Shown piece after piece: positions 13,774 to 19,434 of a DNA stretch of 61,130 nucleotides. Origin of the DNA: a virus; the IMG/VR virus record IMGVR_UViG_3300032050_000140, positions 1-61,130 of that record; one strand, 5' to 3'. A model generated the notes under the pieces. That model was not told where the DNA came from and ran no database searches. It saw nothing but the letters and a program-made list of their open reading frames with translations. The stretch's first letter is position 1. Every line of letters begins with the position of its first letter. A program made the position numbers and the translations under genes.

Positions 13774-14141
13774 AAGCCTGGAAGGACTTAGAAGAAAACC
13801 CACACGTCTCACTCTATCACACTAGAGTGAGTCTGTGGTATCTTGACATGGGAGTTAAGATTGAGAAGTTTGATGAAGATGGCAAGATAGATATAAAAAA
13901 CACCATGACACCAAACGAGAAGTTCTATGACGTAAGTGATGATGAGTATAAGATATTTGAATATCAAGGATGGATTACAGGATGCTTGACTGTCAATATA
14001 AATATACTTAATCAGAGAATTGAATGGCAAGAGCATCTTATAGAATCAAATTGTTTAATTGGTCCTGAATCGATGCAAAAAAAAATAGAAAAAAATAAAG
14101 AAAAATTGTTGTATTATCAACAAAGATTGTTAAATTTGTAA
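13770..14141 (+). CDS. 123-aa hypothetical protein with C-terminal coiled coil
   Basis: The first two thirds are a mixed acidic domain (SLWYLDMGVKIEKFDEDGK). The last 30 residues are a charged helix (MQKKIEKNKEKLLYYQQRL), likely coiled coil. Its DNA end hosts the promoter of the replication block (14109-14138). Confidence 0.7.
   Translation: MKAWKDLEENPHVSLYHTRVSLWYLDMGVKIEKFDEDGKIDIKNTMTPNEKFYDVSDDEYKIFEYQGWITGCLTVNINILNQRIEWQEHLIESNCLIGPESMQKKIEKNKEKLLYYQQRLLNL
14109..14138 (+). promoter_or_regulatory. Promoter TTG-N19-TAAATTTG for the replication block
   Basis: TTG, 19 bp, then TAAATTTG at 14131-14138, inside the last codons of the 123-aa gene. The spacing is identical to the early promoter at 6181-6210. 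A start near 14144 would place the ATG of the next gene 17 nt downstream. Confidence 0.7.
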
Positions 14142-14160
14142 CCCCTTTAAATCAAATCAA

Positions 14161-14655
14161 ATGAGTAATCAAACACACTGGCGTAATTTAATGGCCGACA
14201 ACAAGTACTTAGGTGCTTGGGATTTAGAAGTAAATGGTAAATACGAGCCAAGAATCGTAACAATTGAGAAGGTATATCAAGACACCTTTGTTGGGGAGAT
14301 GGGTAAGGAGCAGAAGGTATTCATCAAGCTCAAGGAGTTTCCGAAGCCTATGGTAACAAACCGAACGAACTTTAAGAGATTGGAGACATTCTTTGATTCT
14401 TTCGATCCAAGTGATTACATAGGTAAGCAGATAGTATTGGGAGCTGAGAAGGTAAAGAGTCCGCAAGGAATGGTTGAAGCGTTAAGGTTCAGCACCAGAC
14501 CTTTACCAAAGAAGGAGCTACAGCCACTTCCTGACGATAGGTTTCAAGGTGCGATTGACTCTATTAAGTCTAAGCGATCAACATTTGAGGCAATCAATAA
14601 GTCGTTCAAGTTAACAGCAGAGCAAATTAAATTGTTGAAGGATGCTGAGGCTTAG
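14161..14655 (+). CDS. Recombination-associated conserved phage protein
   Basis: A 164-aa protein opening THWRNLMADNKYLGAWDL, with FIKLKEFPKPMVTNRTN, DYIGKQIVLGAEKV and EALRFSTRPLP. This layout belongs to a phage family that I recall sitting next to recombination exonucleases and looking like an OB-fold. The C-terminal tail (residues about 125-164) is a separate helical piece. It overlaps the exonuclease gene by 14 bp, so a DNA-binding accessory role in recombination is likely. Confidence 0.75.
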   Translation: MSNQTHWRNLMADNKYLGAWDLEVNGKYEPRIVTIEKVYQDTFVGEMGKEQKVFIKLKEFPKPMVTNRTNFKRLETFFDSFDPSDYIGKQIVLGAEKVKSPQGMVEALRFSTRPLPKKELQPLPDDRFQGAIDSIKSKRSTFEAINKSFKLTAEQIKLLKDAEA

Positions 14656-15418
14656 GGCATCTACAGCTAGTCCTGTATTCTTGGGTGATGATGGGCTAAC
14701 GGCAAAGCAGGCCGAACTACTGGAAGAGTTACTCGGTAAGATAAAACTAACAGAGAAGCAGGCTGAGAAGCGTGACGAGTTGATAGCCAAGCGCGACTCG
14801 CCTGTTGAACTGTCGACAGGAGCAAAGACTTTGATCGAGGATTATATTGACAAAATAGTTTATCAATATGAGGAGGACTTCTCTAATCCAAAGACACAGA
14901 AGGGATGGGCTGTTGAGGCTGACTCAATAGTTATATATAACAAGGTGTTCTTCACTGACTACAAAAAGATTGAGGAGACTGACAAGTATTATGAAATCAC
15001 ATACGGCATACTTGGCGGTCATCCTGACATTGTTGATTGTGATAGAAAGATGGTGATCGATATTAAGTCATCATGGACAAAAAAGACATTTCCAAAAACA
15101 CCTGAGAAAGCTTACGACACAGGGTATCAGTGGCAGGTCAAGTTGTATCTATATATGTTGAGTAAAATAACTGGTGAGGAGTGGAGGCATGGTGAGGTAG
15201 CTCATGTGTTGGTTAGCACACCTGAGAAGATAAAACCTGAGTGGGAGAGTGATACGTTGCACTTTATACCTGACGACTTTCCTTTGCATTTGAGAGCTAC
15301 TACTGTTCCTGTTGAGCTTACAGACGATGACATCTTAAAGATTGAGCGAAGGGTAAAGGTTGCTGAGGAATATGCGAATGACTATTATAATAAACTAATA
15401 AATAAAAACAAATGTTAG
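14642..15418 (+). CDS. PD-(D/E)XK exonuclease (YqaJ/Cas4-like)
   Basis: 258 aa. Nuclease core: GGHPDIVD (D129) followed by MVIDIKSSW (D140, K142) and the QWQVKLYLYM helix (Q163/Q165), the arrangement of phage recombination and Cas4-like exonucleases. The N-terminal 55 residues are a charged helix that may bind a partner. It would resect DNA ends for recombination together with the SSB at 15607 and the upstream DNA-binding protein. Confidence 0.8.
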   Translation: MLRLRASTASPVFLGDDGLTAKQAELLEELLGKIKLTEKQAEKRDELIAKRDSPVELSTGAKTLIEDYIDKIVYQYEEDFSNPKTQKGWAVEADSIVIYNKVFFTDYKKIEETDKYYEITYGILGGHPDIVDCDRKMVIDIKSSWTKKTFPKTPEKAYDTGYQWQVKLYLYMLSKITGEEWRHGEVAHVLVSTPEKIKPEWESDTLHFIPDDFPLHLRATTVPVELTDDDILKIERRVKVAEEYANDYYNKLINKNKC

Positions 15419-15585
15419 AGATAACACAAGTAAAAAATGGGTATATTGTTAGAGACAATACCCCTAACGCCAACATGTCTGTAAATCCAGCAATGGTGTT
15501 TCAAACAATGTCAGAGCTCCTTAAATATGTAAGCGAGCATTTCACACACAGACAACACGAAGTGTTGGTTGATGGTCCTTTTTAG
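15412..15585 (+). CDS. 57-aa small protein of the recombination block
   Basis: ATG at 15412, overlapping the exonuclease stop by 7 bp. Product reads LEITQVKNGYIVRDNTPNAN then MVFQTMSELLKYVSEHFTH, a short beta hairpin plus helix. I recall similar short proteins in phage recombination regions, with no assigned role. Confidence 0.65.
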   Translation: MLEITQVKNGYIVRDNTPNANMSVNPAMVFQTMSELLKYVSEHFTHRQHEVLVDGPF

Positions 15586-15606
15586 TAATCAATTAAATCA
15601 AATAAA

Positions 15607-15948
15607 ATGAGTGCATTTAAAATGAAGGGTGTGATCAAGGTGATCAAGCCGACACAACAAGTGTCAGAGAAGTTTAGTAAGCGTGAGTTCGTTGTAACTG
15701 ATATGTCAGAAGCACAATATCCGCAAGACATTATGCTAGAGTTTACGCAAGACAAAGTTAGCCTACTTGATAATTTTGGAATTGGTCAAGAAGTTGAGGT
15801 AAGCTTTAATTTAAGGGGTCGCGAGTGGACATCTCCACAAGGCGATGTTAAGTATTTCAATACGTTAAACGCTTTCAAGCTTGAGGCTATTGGTGCAGCA
15901 CCAGTTGCTATTGACATCTCAGGCGATGATGACGCATTACCTTTTTAA
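15607..15948 (+). CDS. DUF3127-type single-stranded DNA-binding protein
   Basis: 113 aa. The segment KPTQQVSEKFSKREFVVTD, then YPQDIMLEFTQDK, then VEVSFNLRGREW matches the DUF3127 OB-fold proteins typical of Bacteroidetes and their phages. It ends in the acidic DDDALPF tail that SSBs use to recruit partner proteins. It would protect single strands during replication and recombination, and supports a Bacteroidetes host. Confidence 0.9.
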   Translation: MSAFKMKGVIKVIKPTQQVSEKFSKREFVVTDMSEAQYPQDIMLEFTQDKVSLLDNFGIGQEVEVSFNLRGREWTSPQGDVKYFNTLNAFKLEAIGAAPVAIDISGDDDALPF

Positions 15949-15950
15949 TT

Positions 15951-16130
15951 ATGTGGTTGGTATTATTTTATTTGTTATTCTCAGCACTATTTTCGTTTGG
16001 GGTAACACATGCAGAGAACGATCGGTCGTTTGATGTTATAGCTAAATTATTTTTATGTCTATTAGCAGGTTGGCTTATGATGCCAGTGTATCTTGGTAGT
16101 TGGTTTGACTTAAATAACAGAAAAAAATGA
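15951..16130 (+). CDS. 59-aa two-pass membrane protein
   Basis: Hydrophobic residues 2-18 (WLVLFYLLFSALFSFG) and about 29-49 (VIAKLFLCLLAGWLMMPVYL) are separated by a charged loop AENDRS. Stop overlaps the next ATG (ATGA). Role unknown. Confidence 0.6.
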   Translation: MWLVLFYLLFSALFSFGVTHAENDRSFDVIAKLFLCLLAGWLMMPVYLGSWFDLNNRKK

Positions 16131-16282
16131 TTGAGATAAGAGTAATAATTGATGACAGCTCGTCAGCTACTTTAACTGTAGCTGATGATGCTGACATCTA
16201 TCAAGCAAGAGAGGTTATTGTACTTGCATTGATGGCTGCTGGTTATACAAAAGATGCTATTAATCAGATAATATTTTCTTAA
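16127..16282 (+). CDS. 51-aa small acidic protein
   Basis: ATGA-coupled to the membrane gene. Product: a beta strand (IEIRVIIDDSSSATLTV) followed by a helix (DIYQAREVIVLALMAAGY). A small soluble protein, function unknown. Confidence 0.55.
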   Translation: MIEIRVIIDDSSSATLTVADDADIYQAREVIVLALMAAGYTKDAINQIIFS

Positions 16283-16287
16283 ATTTG
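16280..16287 (+). promoter_or_regulatory. -7 box (TAAATTTG) abutting the DUF5856-like gene
   Basis: TAAATTTG overlaps the TAA stop of the preceding gene and ends only 4 bp before the ATG at 16292. No TTG is present at the expected -33 position. Confidence 0.4.
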
Positions 16288-16291
16288 TAAT

Positions 16292-16639
16292 ATGGAAACA
16301 GGAAAATTTATAGGATTGTTATTTCAATCGCGAGACATGATGCACTTACAGCATCTACAGACAACATCATTTGCAGAGCACAAGGCTTTGGGACATTATT
16401 ATGATGGAATTTTAGAGTTGACTGACTCATTTACTGAGAAGTATTTTGGTCGAAACAAGCGAATTCCAATTGTAATTCCTGAGTCAAAGGCAATGAATGC
16501 TATGGATCACTTAAAGTCAATGCAGAAATTGATTGAGGGTGAAGCTGACTCTGACAACTATCCATGTGACTTAGAGAACATATTGGATGAGATGTTGGGT
16601 CTTGTTAATAAGACGTTATATCTATTGACATTAGTTTAA
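16292..16639 (+). CDS. DUF5856 (ferritin-like) family protein
   Basis: 115 aa. FIGLLFQSRDMMHLQHLQTT then SFAEHKALGHYYDGILELTD matches the DUF5856 four-helix family of phages and giant viruses; the His/Glu spacing recalls Dps/ferritin folds. The activity in phages is not established. It is the last protein gene before the structured RNA region. A -7 box lies immediately in front of its ATG. Confidence 0.75.
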   Translation: METGKFIGLLFQSRDMMHLQHLQTTSFAEHKALGHYYDGILELTDSFTEKYFGRNKRIPIVIPESKAMNAMDHLKSMQKLIEGEADSDNYPCDLENILDEMLGLVNKTLYLLTLV

Positions 16640-16778
16640 TTGTGCCCGAAGTACAAGGGATCGTAGGTCGGTGAACGGTTATAACGTGTAGGGATTCTTG
16701 CAGGCCGCACCAGTCACTCCTAATCGTAGGTAGGCAAAGTTGGCAACTCTTTCGGACAGTAATAAAAGTTGCATTTAA

Positions 16779-16818
16779 AAGAGCCAAAATGTGTGTTTTT
16801 ATATGTGTTTTGGCTCTT
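16779..16818. other. 11-bp AAGAGCCAAAA hairpin
   Basis: AAGAGCCAAAA (16779-16789) pairs perfectly with TTTTGGCTCTT (16808-16818) around an 18-nt loop. It is not followed by a U run. A closely similar hairpin occurs at 48564-48596. Confidence 0.75.
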
Positions 16819-16900
16819 ATTAACACAATAAAAACGCTGATGTTCGTCATCGAAGAGTGTACCTGCTAGCAACTCAATAGGTTAAGCGTGTCCTAAAGGT

Positions 16901-17037
16901 TCTCAAGTGGCTGAGCGGTCTAAGGCGAAATGCGACATTAAAGATGGGAAGCTCGACCATCATTAAACCTGTAGGAGTTTCTACGTAAGTCGCGCAGGTA
17001 AACGGAAGCGGCAATGGTTCGAATCCATTCTTGAGAC
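16901..17037 (+). tRNA. tRNA-like gene with extended anticodon region
   Basis: Acceptor strands TCTCAAG (16901-16907) and CTTGAGA (17030-17036) pair perfectly. A class-II-like D-arm follows (GCTGAGCGGTCTAAGGC), and the T-arm is AATGG-TTCGAAT-CCATT. Total length is 137 nt instead of about 88. GCGAC (16932-16936) pairs with GTCGC (16989-16993) as a candidate anticodon stem, starting ATTAA (UAA, Leu, if read normally). About 45 nt of extra sequence with two hairpins (GATGG/CCATC, GTAG/CTAC) would be an insert. No CCA is encoded. Could be a tRNA with a short intron or a tRNA mimic. Confidence 0.5.
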
Positions 17038-17130
17038 AAGCAGTCGTTTGATGTCTGATAGTACAACGACAACCATTGGGAGATCGGGCAATTCCACGAA
17101 TGGGGGCGCAAGGTAAGAGGTACTTGCAAA

Positions 17131-17160
17131 GGTAGAGTGCCAATAGTTCAAATCTCTACC
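17131..17160 (+). other. Mini tRNA-end-like hairpin
   Basis: GGTAGAG (17131-17137) pairs with CTCTACC (17154-17160), enclosing a 16-nt loop that ends in TTCAAAT, the classic T-loop sequence. No anticodon arm fits. It may be a remnant of a deleted tRNA or a processing signal. Confidence 0.4.
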
Positions 17161-17165
17161 AATAT

Positions 17166-17328
17166 AGTCAGGTGGCGGAATGGTAGACGCACCGTAGTTA
17201 ACGCGACCTATACTATACGTATAGCGTGAAGTCAGGAGATACATGGAGACCGTAGAGGGTGTATCGCAACTTTGGAAACCTGTGCGGATTACTGACGAGT
17301 AATGCTGGTTCGAATCCAGCTCTGACGA
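17166..17328 (+). tRNA. tRNA-Leu-like gene with long insert
   Basis: Leu-type D-arm (GCGGAATGGTAGACGC), a perfect class-II variable arm ATTACT-GACG-AGTAAT, and T-arm GCTGG-TTCGAAT-CCAGC. Acceptor AGTCAGG pairs with TCTGACG with one mismatch and one G-U. CCGTA (17192-17196) can pair with TGCGG (17283-17287) as anticodon stem, giving GT-TAA (UAA, Leu). Between them lie about 79 nt more than a 7-nt loop, with CTATAC/GTATAG and GATACA/TGTATC hairpins. This is far too short for a group I intron. Either an atypical intron or a disrupted tRNA. Confidence 0.5.
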
Positions 17329-17391
17329 CAAAGTTCATGGCGAACGACAGTTATAGTTCTGTGGTTAACCCTACATACAGGGAAAAACTAT

Positions 17392-17422
17392 ATGCCGATA
17401 GGTATGTCTAGTCGGTATTTTT
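17392..17422 (+). terminator. Intrinsic terminator after the RNA region
   Basis: ATGCCGA (17392-17398) pairs with TCGGTAT (17412-17418), one G-U, followed by a U run. It would end the RNA-region transcript before the gene at 17441. Confidence 0.6.
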
Positions 17423-17440
17423 ACTTAAATCTAATGAAAT

Positions 17441-17812
17441 ATGCTTAATAAAGGACAGAAAGTACGTATTACGTTTTGTGATGTTAATAAGAATTACTTT
17501 AAACTAGGTCAAATTGTTGAGGTAGAAAAGCCAGATAAGTATGGTGCATGGTTGGTTGGTGACGATAAGGATGGTAACTTTACAATTTGGTACTACAAGT
17601 ACAATGAGTTTGAACTAATCGACAGTGTAGTCGAGAGTATAATCGAAAAATTTAGACAGCGTTCTGCTGTTGGAATCAAAAAGTATAACACAACATTAGA
17701 TAGGACTGACTTAAATGAGGTGGAATGGTGTAACCATTTGCTTGAGGAGATGATGGATGCCATCCTATATTGCTATCGTTTAAGAGAACAACTAAAAAAT
17801 AATAAGAAATGA
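17441..17812 (+). CDS. MazG-like / dNTP-metabolism helical protein
   Basis: The 123-aa protein has a beta-rich N-terminal part (KVRITFCDVNKNYFKLGQIV) and a C-terminal helical domain, VVESIIEKFRQRSAVGIKKY then TTLDR and EWCNHLLEEMMDAILYCYRL. The latter pattern is common in phage proteins annotated near dATP/dGTP hydrolases and MazG-type pyrophosphatases, whose E/D-rich helices bind Mg. The classical MazG ExxE...ExxD set is only partly visible, so the activity is uncertain. ATGA overlap with the next gene. Confidence 0.7.
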   Translation: MLNKGQKVRITFCDVNKNYFKLGQIVEVEKPDKYGAWLVGDDKDGNFTIWYYKYNEFELIDSVVESIIEKFRQRSAVGIKKYNTTLDRTDLNEVEWCNHLLEEMMDAILYCYRLREQLKNNKK

Positions 17813-18081
17813 AATTTATAAAAAAACCAGTAGAAATAGAAGCTGTTCAATTTACAATGAATAGTTTAGAAGATATTCGTAATGTAATTGACTTCATTAA
17901 AGAGTCAGATTATGATATATCATATTTAGGTGAAGGAAAAATATATATCGAAACATTAGAAGGAGTAATGTGTGCAAATGATGGAGATTGGATTATCAAA
18001 GGTATAAAGGGTGAATTTTATCCTTGCAAGCCAGATATTTTTGAAGCAACTTATGAAAAAGTAAATGAAAATAAAAATTGA
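17809..18081 (+). CDS. Conserved phage protein with KPVEIEAVQF / GDWIIKG motifs
   Basis: 90 aa. FIKKPVEIEAVQF at the N-terminus and NDGDWIIKGIKGEFYPCKP then DIFEATYE at the C-terminus define a very widespread, unassigned phage family. It is a small alpha/beta domain with a conserved Cys. Overlaps the next start by 17 bp. Confidence 0.85.
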   Translation: MKFIKKPVEIEAVQFTMNSLEDIRNVIDFIKESDYDISYLGEGKIYIETLEGVMCANDGDWIIKGIKGEFYPCKPDIFEATYEKVNENKN

Positions 18082-18253
18082 AGCAGTAATAGAAATTGAA
18101 GATGACTATTGGTATAGTCATGCAGATGAAGAAGAACTTGAATGGTTCAAGTCATTATTAAATGATAAAGAGCAGACAATGGTAGTACTACATAGTAATG
18201 AAGTAGGAGATGTAATAGGAGAAACGTTTAATTTTCAATGGGAGATATTATGA
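18065..18253 (+). CDS. 62-aa acidic small protein
   Basis: ATG at 18065 inside the end of the previous gene. KIKIEAVIEIEDDYWYSHAD then EELEWFKSLL, with a C-terminal VGDVIGETFNFQWEI, a recurrent small phage protein type without known role. Overlaps the next gene by 16 bp. Confidence 0.7.
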   Translation: MKIKIEAVIEIEDDYWYSHADEEELEWFKSLLNDKEQTMVVLHSNEVGDVIGETFNFQWEIL

Positions 18254-18723
18254 AATTCAAGAAGCCAATTAAGAAGTACTACTTTGGAAAGATAGTACAT
18301 GGATGTCCTTACTTTATGCCTATAAATTTTGATAGGAATATAGTAACGATACGTAGGATAAAAGATCCAGCAAGCGCACCGATGGTAAGACGATCTAAGA
18401 ATTGGATTGTAGAATTGTTAAATAGGTACTATTGGATACAGATAGGTTGGCCAATAAAGTTTAAAAAACTTGAGTTAGGTTGGAAGGATAAGTATGACAC
18501 GCCAAGATTCGAATGGTGTCCAGCTTTCTACATATACTTTTTCAGATGGCAGTTCTGTATCTTTTGGGTATCGCCAACTGGTGATCGTACTGATAAATAT
18601 TATGAACAGATATTATGGTGTGAACACTACTGTGATGGTGATATAAAAAAGGCAATAGAAACTTGGCCTTGGGTAAATAGTAAAACAAAAGTATCAACTT
18701 GGGATAATAATTTTTTAATATGA
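18238..18723 (+). CDS. Aromatic-rich conserved phage protein
   Basis: 161 aa, very rich in Trp, Tyr and Phe. Motif FEWCPAFYIYFFRWQFCIFW (about residues 95-114) followed by the charged YYEQILWCEHYCDGDIKKA is shared by unannotated phage proteins. Despite the hydrophobic core it lacks a clean membrane helix. Start at 18238, or the second Met at 18250. Function unknown. Confidence 0.75.
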   Translation: MGDIMKFKKPIKKYYFGKIVHGCPYFMPINFDRNIVTIRRIKDPASAPMVRRSKNWIVELLNRYYWIQIGWPIKFKKLELGWKDKYDTPRFEWCPAFYIYFFRWQFCIFWVSPTGDRTDKYYEQILWCEHYCDGDIKKAIETWPWVNSKTKVSTWDNNFLI

Positions 18724-19100
18724 GACAGTTAGTATATAATGCAGTAACATGTGTCGATTGTTTGGACACATTAGTAAGTTACCACAGACATGACTATAAG
18801 GTATGTCAATGTGAAAATCAAACAATGGTTGATGGTGGCCTTGACTACATAAGGTATGGTGGAAAGGATATGAATAAGGTTGTGCATCATGCTGTATACG
18901 CTGATGATGACTTTGAGAAAGTTCGGCAATATGCCACAAGAGGCAGTCGTGGTAAAGATGGATTGCAGCCGTTAACGTACATCGCGATTAAAGATATGGA
19001 TGATGACTACTTACAAGCAGTAGTTGATTATGGTGATGCTGATTGGCATATTGATTTAATTAAAAAAGAAATAAAATATAGAGCAAATGAAAAGATGTAA
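18720..19100 (+). CDS. Zinc-ribbon-like conserved phage protein
   Basis: 126 aa. N-terminal CVDCLDTLVSYHRHDYKVCQ with a further Cys (CxxC...H-H...CxC), followed by VDGGLDYIRYGG. This is a familiar phage motif set (DUF7695-like in my memory) consistent with a zinc ribbon. The C-terminal half is a separate acidic helical region (MDDDYLQAVVDYGDADWHID). It lies just before the DnaA-like gene, so a DNA-related role is plausible. Confidence 0.75.
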   Translation: MRQLVYNAVTCVDCLDTLVSYHRHDYKVCQCENQTMVDGGLDYIRYGGKDMNKVVHHAVYADDDFEKVRQYATRGSRGKDGLQPLTYIAIKDMDDDYLQAVVDYGDADWHIDLIKKEIKYRANEKM

Positions 19101-19434
19101 TTACTGCGGATCATTAATGAGAGATCATGATGTTAGTGCTTTTTTAGAAAAAGTAATGTTGTTAATAGAGCAAGATAATTTAAACATACCATCAAGGGCT
19201 CAAAACAAAACACACAAGAGATACTTCTTATATAAAAAGATGAGAGATTTCACAGATTTAACATTTGAGGAAATAGGTAAGTATTTTGGGAGAGATCACG
19301 CCACTGTTATGCATGGCATAAAAAAGCATGATTTGTACACAGATATAAAAGATTCAAAATATTTAAAAGATACCGATAAATATGATAACTTACTTCAAGA
19401 CTATCAGCGACACATCAACGCCATTTCATGTTGA
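19087..19434 (+). CDS. DnaA domain-IV-like protein
   Basis: 115 aa. Short CxxC head (CNYCG), then RAQNKTHKRYFLYKKMRDFT, LTFEEIGKYFG and RDHATVMHGIKKHD. The last two are the DnaA DNA-binding domain signature (helix-turn-helix plus RDHxTVxHxxxK, which contacts DnaA boxes). The AAA+ domain is absent. It overlaps the primase-helicase gene by 53 bp. It could bind phage or host DnaA-box sites and direct initiation, or interfere with host initiation. Confidence 0.85.
   Translation: MKRCNYCGSLMRDHDVSAFLEKVMLLIEQDNLNIPSRAQNKTHKRYFLYKKMRDFTDLTFEEIGKYFGRDHATVMHGIKKHDLYTDIKDSKYLKDTDKYDNLLQDYQRHINAISC

Larger units (their letters stand above)
16640..17423 (+). other. Structured RNA region (no protein gene)
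   Basis: About 780 bp without a believable protein gene. It contains a GCCAAAA hairpin, two long tRNA-like elements, a short tRNA-end-like hairpin and a terminator, all readable on the plus strand. GC is visibly higher than in the flanks. The first 120 bases (16641-16757) also have loosely complementary ends (CCGAAG with CTTTCGG) and a repeated TCGTAGGT word, but no tRNA can be drawn there. Minus-strand frames here are shadows of the RNA. Confidence 0.7.

Noticed and set aside
16620-16640. TTGACA as a sigma-70 -35 box before the RNA region
   Set aside because: The only AT-rich hexamer nearby is about 4 bp away instead of 16-18 bp, and other promoters in this genome use the Bacteroidetes TTG/TAnnTTTG type.
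16901-17328. tmRNA or group I intron
   Set aside because: No peptide tag frame or tmRNA pseudoknots are visible, and the inserts (about 45 and 79 nt) are far too short for a group I intron core.
16874-17331. Three overlapping minus-strand frames over the RNA region
   Set aside because: Their peptides (for example DSNHCRFRLPARL) are typical read-throughs of antisense tRNA sequence; the plus-strand RNA structures explain the region better.
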